From NCBI GenBank assembly GCA_937911265.1, contig CALDRG010000109.1, forward strand, positions 1-43,539: a DNA stretch of 43,539 nt, in the 5' to 3' direction. The notes under the pieces are model-generated. The model was not told the DNA's origin and did no database searches. It was given only the letters and a program-made list of their open reading frames with translations. The position numbers were made by a program, and so were the translations under genes. The DNA is from Thalassarchaeum sp002495735 (GTDB taxonomy: Archaea > Thermoplasmatota > Poseidoniia > Poseidoniales > Thalassarchaeaceae). This document shows positions 1-7,251 of the stretch, piece by piece (position 1 is the first letter of the stretch; the number at the start of each line of letters is the position of its first letter).

Positions 1-322
1 TTAAAGGGGATCGTGAGATGGGTTTAGACCGTCGTGAGACAGGTTTGTTGCTTTGTGGTTGAGGCGTATCAGGTGCCTGATCGGAAGGGCCCTTTAGTAC
101 GAGAGGAACGAGGGCTCGGAGCCACTAGTTTACCAGTTGTCCGGCAGGGCAACGCTGGGTAGCCACGCTCCAGCGGATAAGAGCTGAAAGCATCTAAGCT
201 CGAAGTCGTCCGAAAGACGAGGCACCTCAGGGGACTCGTAAAAGACGAGATTGATAGACAGCGGGTGTAAGGACCGAGGTTCGCCGAGGTCTTCAGCCCA
301 GCTGCACTAACCCCCCGAGCAT
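1..322 (+). rRNA. 23S ribosomal RNA, 3' end (partial)
   Basis: This is the 3' part of domain V and all of domain VI of an archaeal large-subunit rRNA. The peptidyl-transferase segment with its GTTTAGACCGTCGTGAGAC core lies at about 21-40. The universally conserved sarcin-ricin loop (AGTACGAGAGGAAC), the binding site of translational GTPases, is at 96-109. The gene enters from the left edge, so its start is missing. The 3' boundary is estimated from where the conserved terminal sequence (CAGCTGCACTAAC) runs out, and could be off by about 10 bases. It is followed by 5S rRNA on the same strand; no tRNA is visible in the spacer. Confidence 0.95.
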
Positions 323-403
323 CAAAATCAATTTCTACAACACCAGGCCTATTGTGGGCCTCTGTCCAACAGAGCATATCAATTCATATTCGAAGGAAGA
401 GTT

Positions 404-524
404 GTGCACGGCCACAGCGGAGGGGAGCTACCCGGTCCCATATCGAACCCGGAAGTCAAGCCCTCCTGCGTCGATTCTTGTACTGTGGCGCGAGAGCCCA
501 CGGGAACGTTCGTCGCTGTGCCAC
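404..524 (+). rRNA. 5S ribosomal RNA
   Basis: The roughly 121-nt gene carries the conserved 5S core (CCCGGTCCCATATCGAACCC, then GGAAGTCAAGCC). The ends were set by pairing the 5' segment GTGCACGGC with the 3' segment GCTGTGCCAC as helix I, which leaves one bulged C. It lies about 80 bases after the 23S 3' end on the same strand, so the two are probably cotranscribed. The spacer between them contains a short CTCTG/CAGAG hairpin near 362-374 but no tRNA. Confidence 0.93.
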
Positions 525-592
525 TCTCCTTCATCCCCGCAACAACTTAGAAATCACTGGCGGAGCCATAGTCAATACAACTAGGTGGAACA

Positions 593-1255
593 ATGTCAAT
601 CAGTACCGGAGATATCCTTGGCCACACTCAAATCGGTGTCTATCTGTCAGTTGTCGATAAGGTCCTATTCTATCCTCGGGCTCTCGATGATGTAGCCACT
701 GAGGAGCTGAAGTCGGCATTCGATCTTGAGATGCACCCCTTCCTTGTCGGCGGCTCCTCACTGCTCGGAAGCTTGCTCAGTGGTAACGCCAAGGGGATCG
801 CCGTGGCCGATATCGCTACTGAGGATGACCTCGATGAACTGACAAGCTTCAGTGACGTGGTCGTTATGGAGAGCGGAGTAAACGCCGCGGGTAATTTGAT
901 TGAGTGCAATGCCCACGGCGCCGTGGTCAGCCCGGTAGTACCTCAGAATGGCGTAGACATGATTGGCGAGGTCCTAGGGGTAGATGCTATCCGCAGTAAG
1001 GTGGCAGGACACGACACCGTCGGTAGCATGCTGGTGGCCAATGGTAATGGAGTGCTAGCTCACCCCGACATATCGAGGTCTGAGGCTAAATCTATTGAGT
1101 CCGTGATGAAAGTCCCAGTGATGGTAGGGACAGTCACGTTCGGCTCACCTTATGTCGGAGCTGGATGCGCTGCCAGTGATACCCACGCTCTTGTAGGTGC
1201 AGGCTCGACGGGGCCTGAATTGAATCGCATCGAAGATGCACTCGGCCTAATCTAG
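593..1255 (+). CDS. eif6: Translation initiation factor aIF6
   Basis: The 220-residue protein matches the whole aIF6/eIF6 family, which binds the large ribosomal subunit and prevents premature joining with the small subunit. Its pseudo-repeated pentein fold shows as recurring blocks such as VGSMLVANGNG (about residues 142-152), GTVTFGSPYVGAGCAAS and the closing GSTGPELNRIEDAL. The length is normal for the family (about 220). The ATG is preceded at a suitable distance by a GGTGG Shine-Dalgarno-like motif. It starts 68 bases after 5S rRNA on the same strand, so it may be transcribed from the rRNA unit; it is a ribosome-biogenesis factor next to ribosomal RNA. It converges on threonine synthase: both stop codons lie in one shared CTAG. 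Confidence 0.95.
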   Translation: MSISTGDILGHTQIGVYLSVVDKVLFYPRALDDVATEELKSAFDLEMHPFLVGGSSLLGSLLSGNAKGIAVADIATEDDLDELTSFSDVVVMESGVNAAGNLIECNAHGAVVSPVVPQNGVDMIGEVLGVDAIRSKVAGHDTVGSMLVANGNGVLAHPDISRSEAKSIESVMKVPVMVGTVTFGSPYVGAGCAASDTHALVGAGSTGPELNRIEDALGLI

Positions 1256-2475
1256 CCAAACATCTGGTAGTCTATCTCGGCTTCCTTGTCTATTGATGAG
1301 GTCACCTCCGGCAGAGGGTACTTCAGGCCGGTAGCGGTGTTGAACAGGACGACGGTGTCATCTACGCCAATCAATCCCCTATCTAGTGCGGATTTACATG
1401 CAGCAGCAGTCGCCGCCCCTTCAGGGCACATCAGCAATCCATCCTCTTGTCCTATTCCTTCTACCATGCTGTGTATCTCGTCGTCGCTGACAGCGATGGC
1501 AAAGCCCCCTGACTCACGCACGGCCTTCAGAATCATGAAGTCCCCGAGGGCCGCAGGCACTCTGATTCCCGAGGCGTCTGTCTCGGCGTTCTCCCAGAAC
1601 TCAGCGAACTCTGCACCTTCATCCCAGGCCTTGACTATGGGGGCGCATCCAGTCGACTGAACAGCTACCATCCGGGGCAATTCACAGTCTATCCAGCCCA
1701 ATTCAATCAATTCTGCAAAAGCCTTCCACATCCCAATAAGTCCGGTTCCACCGCCAGTGGGGTAGAAAATGACATCAGGTAATTGCCACCCCATCTGTTC
1801 AGCCAATTCAATTCCCATGGTCTTCTTCCCTTCGATGCGGTAAGGTTCCTTCAGAGTTGAGACCGCGAACCAACCAACATCATCGGAACCCTCTGCGATT
1901 ATCTTACCACAGTCCCCAATCAGGCCGTTGACAAGATGTGTATCGCCTCCCTGTGCCTCGGTCTCCCGAGTGTTGATTTCGGGCGTGTTATCAGGGCACA
2001 GAACCGTGGCCCTGATGCCAGCTCTGCTGGCATATGCCGCAAGTGCCGAGCCGGCATTGCCGTTTGTCGGAACAGCGAGGTGCACGACTCCTAGTTGCTT
2101 GGCCATGGAAACCGCTAGTGCCAGCCCTCTAGCTTTGAACGAACCAGTGGGTAATCGCGACTCGTCCTTGACAATCACTTTTCCCGGTGCAGCACCAATC
2201 AGGTGAGCAGATCTCTCGAGTTTGACCAAGGGAGTGATGACCTCACCCAGTGAGACACGGTCTTCGGGTTTTGCTACCGGGAGTAGAGGGGAGTATCTCC
2301 AGAAACCTGGTTCTGTGGAGCCCTCAATATCAGCCCTGCTGATTTCTCTGCCCAGTCTATCAAGGTCATACCTGACAATAAGCGGTTTGCCAACATCGGA
2401 GACGGAATGGAGGCCGTCGGCAGAGTAGTGTTGACCAGTGTAAGCGCATTCGAGATGACTGACGTAAGAATCCAC
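1252..2475 (-). CDS. thrC: Threonine synthase (PLP-dependent)
   Basis: A 407-residue fold-type II PLP enzyme expected to convert O-phosphohomoserine to threonine. The Schiff-base lysine is K114 in PTGSFKARG, the substrate/phosphate loop is PTNGNAGSALAAYA, and the PLP-phosphate glycine loop is FYPTGGGTGLIGMW. The N-terminal region (LECAYTG, then KPLIVRYDL) resembles the threonine synthase N-terminus and argues against threonine dehydratase. The metal-site cysteines usual there are mostly lost; only one Cys remains. The start is GTG, 37 bases after the preceding small gene, so it is probably the last gene of the carboxylase operon. No homoserine kinase or other threonine-pathway gene is in the window. 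A link between threonine and propionyl-CoA metabolism is inference only. Confidence 0.88.
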   Translation of the reverse strand: MDSYVSHLECAYTGQHYSADGLHSVSDVGKPLIVRYDLDRLGREISRADIEGSTEPGFWRYSPLLPVAKPEDRVSLGEVITPLVKLERSAHLIGAAPGKVIVKDESRLPTGSFKARGLALAVSMAKQLGVVHLAVPTNGNAGSALAAYASRAGIRATVLCPDNTPEINTRETEAQGGDTHLVNGLIGDCGKIIAEGSDDVGWFAVSTLKEPYRIEGKKTMGIELAEQMGWQLPDVIFYPTGGGTGLIGMWKAFAELIELGWIDCELPRMVAVQSTGCAPIVKAWDEGAEFAEFWENAETDASGIRVPAALGDFMILKAVRESGGFAIAVSDDEIHSMVEGIGQEDGLLMCPEGAATAAACKSALDRGLIGVDDTVVLFNTATGLKYPLPEVTSSIDKEAEIDYQMFG

Positions 2476-2512
2476 GAACTTACTGTAGGTGCCGATTCGA
2501 TGAACCTACCGC

Positions 2513-2758
2513 TCATATCGCTGTAGGAGCAACGTGATCGTCGCCCTTGTCCTCCGCATCCCTGACGCGGTTCCACACCGAAGTCATGAGCTCGTCGTGA
2601 TGCTCTTTGCAGTAGTGGAATCTCCTATAGGCCTCTCTGAATGAATATGCTTTGCTCCCAGTGGCCACTAGGAATCCTTCGGGTGATAGGCGACTAATTT
2701 GTTCACCCTGATTCACACACTTCGGATAATCGCACTTCGGCACGAACAACCCTGTCAA
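2513..2758 (-). CDS. Small Cys/His protein, possible zinc-binding
   Basis: I do not recognise this 81-residue protein. It has a Cys pair near the N-terminus (KCDYPKC) and a Cys-x2-His pair (HYCKEHH) about 40 residues later, a spacing compatible with one structural zinc site. The rest is charged, with no membrane segment. The longest frame opens with TTG directly after a stop; a GTG at 2743 gives a 76-residue version starting just before the first Cys. It lies 26 bases after the biotin carrier gene and 37 before thrC on the same strand, so it is probably cotranscribed with them. Being real is supported by its tight spacing and conserved-looking metal motif; function unknown. Confidence 0.6.
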   Translation of the reverse strand: MTGLFVPKCDYPKCVNQGEQISRLSPEGFLVATGSKAYSFREAYRRFHYCKEHHDELMTSVWNRVRDAEDKGDDHVAPTAI

Positions 2759-2784
2759 TCACCACTCTTGAACTCTGTGAATCA

Positions 2785-3192
2785 TCACACAGATTCGTCA
2801 AAAGGCTCGATAATGACGAGCGGCGCATTTGCCTCGACACTATCTCCTGATTCACAATTAACTTCGCTGACAGTCCCTGGAATGGGAGCTTGAATCTCAT
2901 TCTGCATCTTCATGGCCTCTAGGATGAGTAGGACCTCTCCTTCTTCGACCCGGTCACCCACTGCTGCGTGTAGGGACACGACCTTCCCAGGGATAGAGGA
3001 TGAGATGGTTCCAGATCGATTCTTTCTTCTGCCCCGCCTAGTTGAACGTCTTGTTACCTCGCCCGGCACTCCACTGTCAACTTGAATCGAGAACTCTCGA
3101 CCGCCGACTCGTACTTTCCAAGTTTCACCATCTCTCTCGATGTCGACCTCAAACTCCTCTCCATCTACGGTGACTTTCCTCTTCTCACTCAT
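2785..3192 (-). CDS. Biotin carboxyl carrier protein of acyl-CoA carboxylase
   Basis: A 135-residue carrier that shuttles carboxybiotin between biotin carboxylase and carboxyltransferase. The C-terminal biotinyl domain (about residues 62-130) has the classic EAMKM motif at 92-96, with K95 as the biotinylated lysine. An N-terminal beta-rich section (1-42) is joined by a very basic linker (about 46-60, Arg/Lys-rich). The ATG start is preceded by GAGGTGA, a good Shine-Dalgarno match. It sits 4 bases after the small carboxylase subunit gene. No biotin carboxylase subunit is in the window, so the holoenzyme must draw it from elsewhere. The biotin ligase domain encoded at 17861-19240 is the obvious candidate modifying enzyme. 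Confidence 0.92.
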   Translation of the reverse strand: MSEKRKVTVDGEEFEVDIERDGETWKVRVGGREFSIQVDSGVPGEVTRRSTRRGRRKNRSGTISSSIPGKVVSLHAAVGDRVEEGEVLLILEAMKMQNEIQAPIPGTVSEVNCESGDSVEANAPLVIIEPFDESV

Positions 3193-3196
3193 CGGC

Positions 3197-3397
3197 TCAC
3201 CTCGGGGTGCTCCGTCGCGTGCGCGCGCGGAACAGGTTGCGTCTACCGATCAGCACCCGACGGTGATCGCGGGACCACGGATCTCCTGATTTTCTCTGTC
3301 CAGTAGGTCCCACAGCCTCACCTTCATCGGCTACTAACAATACAGCAGCCATGGCTGCAGCCAGTAACTTGGCTTCTCTGTCCGCGCGTTTCACCAT
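3197..3397 (-). CDS. Small acyl-CoA carboxylase accessory subunit (epsilon/PccX-like)
   Basis: A 66-residue protein wedged between the carboxyltransferase and biotin carrier genes. It has an Ala/Leu-rich helix (about 10-24) followed by a Trp- and Arg-rich tail (DPWSRDHRRV). This layout resembles the small third subunits of actinobacterial (epsilon) and haloarchaeal (PccX) acyl-CoA carboxylases, but the match is by position and general character, not a firm sequence signature. An OadG/MmdD-type subunit of a decarboxylase pump is the alternative, although the hydrophobic stretch is short. The ATG at 3397 is chosen over a GTG at 3403 because GGAG of the overlapping upstream stop region then lies at Shine-Dalgarno distance. 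Confidence 0.6.
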   Translation of the reverse strand: MVKRADREAKLLAAAMAAVLLVADEGEAVGPTGQRKSGDPWSRDHRRVLIGRRNLFRARTRRSTPR

Positions 3398-3406
3398 TCT
3401 CACTCC

Positions 3407-4960
3407 TCACAGGGGGATGTTGCCGTGCTTCCTAGCAGGACGAATCTCCTCCTTCTCCAGTAATGCTCCTAGGGCGCGAATTAGGACAGCCCTGCTCTGA
3501 TATGGTTGGATAACATCGTCGAGGTATCCGAGCGCAGCAGCCCTGTAAGGATTGGCAAATGTCTCCACATAATCATCAACTAACCTCTCCCTCTCCTGTT
3601 CCGGATTTCCGGAAGTCTGAATTCTCTGGCGATGAATTATCTGGACTGCGCCGTCAGCCCCCATAACTGCCAGTTGAGCGGTCGGCCAGGCTATGTTGTA
3701 GTCGCCTCTGATGTGCTTGGAAGACATCACGTCGTAAGCGCCTCCGTACGCCTTTCGGGTAATGATAGTGAGTTTTGGCACGGTGGCTTCGGCATATGCA
3801 TAGAGTAGTTTGGCCCCATGTCTGATGATGCCACCCCACTCTTGGCTTGCTCCCGGAAGGAATCCGGGCACATCGACGAATGTCAGGAGCGGCACGTTGA
3901 ACGCGTCACAGAATCGGACGAACCTCGCACTCTTGATTGAAGCGTCGATGTCGAGGCACCCTGCTAGCACTTTGGGTTGATTCGCGACCACCCCAACAGT
4001 ATGTCCTCCAAGGCGCCCGAATCCGACTACTATGTTACGTGCGTAATCGGCCTGAACCTCTAGGAAGCCCCCATCGTCCAGCACAGATTCGACAGCAGTA
4101 ACGATGTCGTATGGCTGACTGGGATCATCAGGGACAAGTGAGTCTAACTCGTCGCATGCCCTGTCATGAGGATCTGTCGTTGCAACGACAGGTGAATTTT
4201 CGAGATTGTTGGATGGAATCAGCCCCACGAGATCTCTCACGATATTCAGTGCTTCTTCGTCGTCGCTCGCTGTGAAATGAGTCACTCCTGACTTAGTAGC
4301 ATGAGTTGAAGCACCCCCTAAGTCCTCGAACGTGACCTCCTCGTTAGTCACCGTTTTGATTACCTCCGGTCCGGTGATGAACATGTGAGATGTCTGATCT
4401 ACCATAATTACGAAGTCCGTAATTGCTGGAGAATATACTGCCCCCCCTGCGCACGGCCCCATAATTACCGAAATCTGGGGGATGACTCCGCTGGCTCTGA
4501 CATTCCTGAAGAAAATCTCAGCATACGAACCCAAGCTGGCGACCCCTTCTTGGATTCTAGCCCCTCCACTGTCATTCAGGCCTATGACTGGAGCGCCCGT
4601 CTTGAGGGCCATGTCCAGAATCTTGCATATCTTCAGTCCATGCATCTCTCCGAGAGATCCCCCATAGACCGTGAAGTCTTGAGCGAAACAGTACACCGTC
4701 CTACCTCCAATCGTACCGTGTCCGCAGACCACTCCATCTCCAGGTATCACGTTACGGTCCATTTCGAAATCCCTGCATCTGTGCTCCACAAGTGTGTCAA
4801 CCTCCATGAACGAATCTTCGTCGAGCAGCAACTCGATTCTCTCCCTAGCCGTCAGCTTGCCCTTGGCGTGTTGCGCCGATACGCGAGCCTGACCCCCACC
4901 GCCTTCGGCGTGCGCTTTCCTGCGGCGGAGTTCTTCGACGCGCTCATCAGACTCGGTCAT
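3407..4960 (-). CDS. pccB: Propionyl/acyl-CoA carboxylase carboxyltransferase (beta) subunit
   Basis: The 517-residue protein has both crotonase-fold halves of a biotin-dependent carboxyltransferase. It transfers CO2 from carboxybiotin to an acyl-CoA, most likely propionyl-CoA to methylmalonyl-CoA given the mutase genes next door. Diagnostic blocks are KLTARERIELLLD near the N-terminus, the first oxyanion region (LNDSGGARIQEGV, then GPCAGGAVYSPA) and the second (FVDVPGFLPG, then RKAYGGAYDVMSSKH). The start MTESDERVEEL at 4960 gives the normal family length; a longer in-frame start at 5158 would overlap the divergent mutase gene and adds an unrelated N-terminus. A Na+-pumping methylmalonyl-CoA decarboxylase alpha subunit is possible, but no pump subunit is seen nearby. 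Confidence 0.93.
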   Translation of the reverse strand: MTESDERVEELRRRKAHAEGGGGQARVSAQHAKGKLTARERIELLLDEDSFMEVDTLVEHRCRDFEMDRNVIPGDGVVCGHGTIGGRTVYCFAQDFTVYGGSLGEMHGLKICKILDMALKTGAPVIGLNDSGGARIQEGVASLGSYAEIFFRNVRASGVIPQISVIMGPCAGGAVYSPAITDFVIMVDQTSHMFITGPEVIKTVTNEEVTFEDLGGASTHATKSGVTHFTASDDEEALNIVRDLVGLIPSNNLENSPVVATTDPHDRACDELDSLVPDDPSQPYDIVTAVESVLDDGGFLEVQADYARNIVVGFGRLGGHTVGVVANQPKVLAGCLDIDASIKSARFVRFCDAFNVPLLTFVDVPGFLPGASQEWGGIIRHGAKLLYAYAEATVPKLTIITRKAYGGAYDVMSSKHIRGDYNIAWPTAQLAVMGADGAVQIIHRQRIQTSGNPEQERERLVDDYVETFANPYRAAALGYLDDVIQPYQSRAVLIRALGALLEKEEIRPARKHGNIPL

Positions 4961-4991
4961 GTACCCGAAGGTAGGAAAACCACGCCAATGA

Positions 4992-5010
4992 GCATTCCCG
5001 TTAGGGATGC
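4992..5010. promoter_or_regulatory. Inverted repeat in the pccB/mutase divergent promoter
   Basis: The 111-base gap between the divergent carboxyltransferase and mutase genes holds GCATTCCC-GTTA-GGGATGC, an inverted repeat perfect except for one bulged T. It could be an operator coordinating the two halves of the propionyl-CoA pathway. I see no clear TATA box in the gap. Role is inference. Confidence 0.35.
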
Positions 5011-5071
5011 CGCTAGTCTCACGCGTCATCGGTTGCTTGAAGGCTGTCTTCCAACTCCCAGTTTCGTCGAA

Positions 5072-5509
5072 ATGCGTATCGTGATTGCTAAACCCGGGCT
5101 CGATGGTCACGACAGGGGGGCGAAAGTCATCGCCCGAGCTCTCAGGGACGGTGGCCACGAGGTTGTTTACACCGGACTGCGTAAGACACCAGAGGAAATC
5201 GTCAGAATCGTAATGGATGAGGACGCCACGGCTCTCGGACTTTCCACTCTTTCAGGAGCTCACGAGGTCCTCGTTCCTGCAATCTGTAACGGACTCAGGG
5301 ACGAAGGACTCTCTGAGGTAGTAGTCTTCGCTGGTGGCATCATCCCCTCTGGCGATCACGATTCGCTTCATGACCAAGGGGTCCGGGCCATATTCGGGCC
5401 GGGCACGCGTACCTCTGAGATTCTAGATTTCCTCGAGACTACATCCCAGCGAATTGAGTCGGGGCAGTCGGTAGGAATAGGGGAGAACTCTGGATGGCGA
5501 TGGGGTTGA
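5072..5509 (+). CDS. Methylmalonyl-CoA mutase, B12-binding (small) subunit
   Basis: A 145-residue stand-alone cobalamin-binding domain of methylmalonyl-CoA mutase, which interconverts methylmalonyl-CoA and succinyl-CoA. The DxHxxG signature is DGHDRG at residues 11-16, with H13 the lower cobalt ligand. The flanking KPGLDGHDRGAKVIA and the later GLSTLSGAH and FAGGIIP blocks are typical of the family. The start MRIVIAKPG is the family's normal beginning; upstream in-frame codons run back through the antisense of pccB and are a shadow. Archaea often encode this domain separately from the catalytic subunit, but that subunit is not in the window. The gene overlaps the next one by 16 bases, so the two are translationally linked. 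Confidence 0.93.
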   Translation: MRIVIAKPGLDGHDRGAKVIARALRDGGHEVVYTGLRKTPEEIVRIVMDEDATALGLSTLSGAHEVLVPAICNGLRDEGLSEVVVFAGGIIPSGDHDSLHDQGVRAIFGPGTRTSEILDFLETTSQRIESGQSVGIGENSGWRWG

Positions 5510-6360
5510 ATGACTTCGAGTTGTTGAATTCGGCACTTTCAGGAAACCGCAGAGATTTATCCAAGATTCTCACGGCCATCGAGGACGGTGCCAGTTTTGA
5601 GATGGGCCCGCAAGACCCTTGGACACTCGGAGTCACTGGGCCTCCAGGAGTCGGCAAGTCATCATTGATAGGCAGGCTGATTTCAAAGTGGATCGACAGA
5701 GGAGAAAAAGTCGCCGTTCTGGCCGTCGACCCGTCGTCACCAAACAGTGGCGGCGCTCTACTCGCAGACAGAATGAGGATGGGCGCTACCGATTCAAGTG
5801 ACTCTGTCTTCGTCAGATCATTGGCCACTAGGAACCATCCAGGAGGGATGGCTTCCCGCCTCTCTCCAATGATCGAATGCCTAGCTGCATGTGGCTGGAG
5901 CAGGATAGTCATCGAGACAGTCGGCGCAGGCCAATCAGAGATCCGAATCGTCGCCTTCGCTGACCGGGTGCTTCTGGTGGACGGACCTGACAGAGGGGAC
6001 ATTGTGCAGGCTGAGAAGGCCGGTATCATGGAGTTGGCAGATGTCATCGCGATTAACAAATCAGATATGCCAAATTCCCATCATGCCGCAGATTCAGTGC
6101 GCTCTGCTCTCGGGCTGAGTCAGGGTTCGCAGCCCCAAGTCCACTTGGTTTCGGCACATGACGGGTCAGGAGTGGATGAGTTGCTGGAGGAAATTGAGGC
6201 ATGCTCGATATCTAATCTAAGGGGGCGTCTTAGAACTAGGGAGAGGCTGCTCTCGTTGTGGGATTCCCGCCTCCTCGACCACCCTAGGATAAATGAGGTG
6301 CTGTATGCTGTTGAAACCGGAAGTATAACGCTCGATGAGGCTGTGGAATCGCTGAAATAG
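5494..6360 (+). CDS. meaB: MeaB/ArgK-type G3E GTPase, mutase chaperone
   Basis: A 288-residue P-loop GTPase that loads and protects the cobalamin cofactor of methylmalonyl-CoA mutase. Motifs: Walker A GPPGVGKSS (about 49-57), VDPSSP (78-83) with a Gly-rich stretch and ADRMRM, VFVRSLATRNHPGGMA, an ETVGAGQSE switch region, and the guanine-specificity motif NKSD near 188. It is somewhat shorter than the usual 310-330 residues at the N-terminus. It overlaps the B12 subunit gene by 16 bases, the standard functional pairing. The name ArgK is historical; no role in arginine transport is implied. Confidence 0.93.
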   Translation: MAMGLNDFELLNSALSGNRRDLSKILTAIEDGASFEMGPQDPWTLGVTGPPGVGKSSLIGRLISKWIDRGEKVAVLAVDPSSPNSGGALLADRMRMGATDSSDSVFVRSLATRNHPGGMASRLSPMIECLAACGWSRIVIETVGAGQSEIRIVAFADRVLLVDGPDRGDIVQAEKAGIMELADVIAINKSDMPNSHHAADSVRSALGLSQGSQPQVHLVSAHDGSGVDELLEEIEACSISNLRGRLRTRERLLSLWDSRLLDHPRINEVLYAVETGSITLDEAVESLK

Positions 6361-6381
6361 TAAGTCAGGAGAGGTTCTGGG

Positions 6382-7035
6382 ATGGGTGAATCAGAGACTA
6401 ATTTCGACATCGATCACGTGGAACATTCAGTCGGAGGGTTCGGTGGCCATGCGTTCAGGCGCCTTACACATGTATCGATGGCAGCTATTCCACTAGTATA
6501 CTACACCCGTGGGGATGATGTCGCAGGCTATTTCTCAGTCGGACTCGATGAGTTGGTTAGTTACGTCTTCCTCATGATTCTCGTCATCGAAACCATCAGA
6601 TTGCAGTTCGGAATCGTCATTGTCGGTCAGAGGGAGTATGAATCCAAGCAGATTTCGGCCCTCGCATGGGGTGCTTTCGCAGTCTGCCTAACTCTTCTGA
6701 TTACAGGCATGGAACCATTCTCGAGTGGTACCGGGATTAAATCCGGAATTTACGGTATCCCGCTGATTTTCGGCCTTACGTTCGTCGACCCCTTGATGGG
6801 TGAGATAAAGCGCCAGAAGCAAGATTTGAGACTAGCAATAACCATAGGTCTAGCAGTTTCGTTTGTCATATGGGTCGGATGCAGTTTTTGGCTTGGGACT
6901 CCGCTGTGGATATGCATCCTCCTAGCCCCTCTCACAGTCCTAGGGGAACTGCCGAGGGTCAAGTACATCGATGACAATGCGACGATGATCCTCTTCCCTC
7001 TCGCCGCCCTACTGATGCTCAGCCCTTTCTTGTGA
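6382..7035 (+). CDS. Dolichol/phytol kinase-like integral membrane protein
   Basis: A 217-residue protein with about six hydrophobic segments. The region GHAFRRLTHVSMAAIPLVYY near the N-terminus, the IETIRLQFG segment, and especially the C-terminal ELPRVKYIDDN followed by a hydrophobic run resemble the CTP-dependent dolichol kinase/phytol kinase/phosphatidate cytidylyltransferase superfamily. Those enzymes end in a GxxDDNxTIP-like motif. If correct, it phosphorylates a polyprenol or isoprenoid alcohol in lipid or glycan-carrier metabolism. The match is by motif only. It follows meaB by 21 bases with GGAGAGG as ribosome-binding site, so it belongs to the same transcript, though its chemistry is unrelated to the mutase. 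Confidence 0.6.
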   Translation: MGESETNFDIDHVEHSVGGFGGHAFRRLTHVSMAAIPLVYYTRGDDVAGYFSVGLDELVSYVFLMILVIETIRLQFGIVIVGQREYESKQISALAWGAFAVCLTLLITGMEPFSSGTGIKSGIYGIPLIFGLTFVDPLMGEIKRQKQDLRLAITIGLAVSFVIWVGCSFWLGTPLWICILLAPLTVLGELPRVKYIDDNATMILFPLAALLMLSPFL

Positions 7036-7086
7036 GTCTCAGCCCGTCATCTTTACAATCCGGTTTCATCTGGCCAGTGCGTTAGC

Positions 7087-7206
7087 ATGTCAGATGAGGG
7101 TTCGAGAGGGGACATCATAGATTCCCCTTTATCTCAAAACACGTATGTTCTGATATGGACCCTAGCTTCACTGGTTTCGTTCGCTATCTTCGTGGTGTAC
7201 TTCTGA
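7087..7206 (+). CDS. Predicted 39-residue single-pass membrane peptide
   Basis: An ATG-started frame encodes 39 residues: an acidic/polar N-terminus (MSDEGSRGD), then one hydrophobic segment (about 20-39, YVLIWTLASLVSFAIFVVYF) that runs to the very C-terminus. This looks like a tail-anchored micropeptide, not random sequence. It lies 51 bases after the kinase-like gene and 45 before asparagine synthetase on the same strand. No function can be assigned. It is below the usual size threshold for gene callers, so it may be absent from existing annotations. Confidence 0.5.
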   Translation: MSDEGSRGDIIDSPLSQNTYVLIWTLASLVSFAIFVVYF

Positions 7207-7221
7207 TTGCCCCCTGCATAG

Positions 7222-7227
7222 TATAAT
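7222..7227 (+). promoter_or_regulatory. TATA-box candidate for asparagine synthetase
   Basis: TATAAT within GTATAATG is centred about 28 bases before the GTG start of the asparagine synthetase gene, and no Shine-Dalgarno motif precedes that GTG. The spacing fits leaderless transcription from an archaeal TATA box. Assignment rests on spacing and sequence only. Confidence 0.45.
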
Positions 7228-7251
7228 GACGGGATTGTTTCTCGCATATTC

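Noticed and set aside
4385..5071. In-frame upstream extension of the mutase B12 subunit (228 extra residues)
   Set aside because: It runs antisense through pccB, has no similarity to the mutase family, and MRIVIAKPG at 5072 is the family's normal start.
4961..5158. 66-residue N-terminal extension of the carboxyltransferase
   Set aside because: It overlaps the divergent mutase gene and the conserved protein begins at MTESDERVEEL; the shorter form has the normal length.
5439..6059. 206-residue minus-strand frame opposite meaB
   Set aside because: Shadow frame; composition (Ser/Pro/Ile-rich) is typical of antisense translation in this genome.
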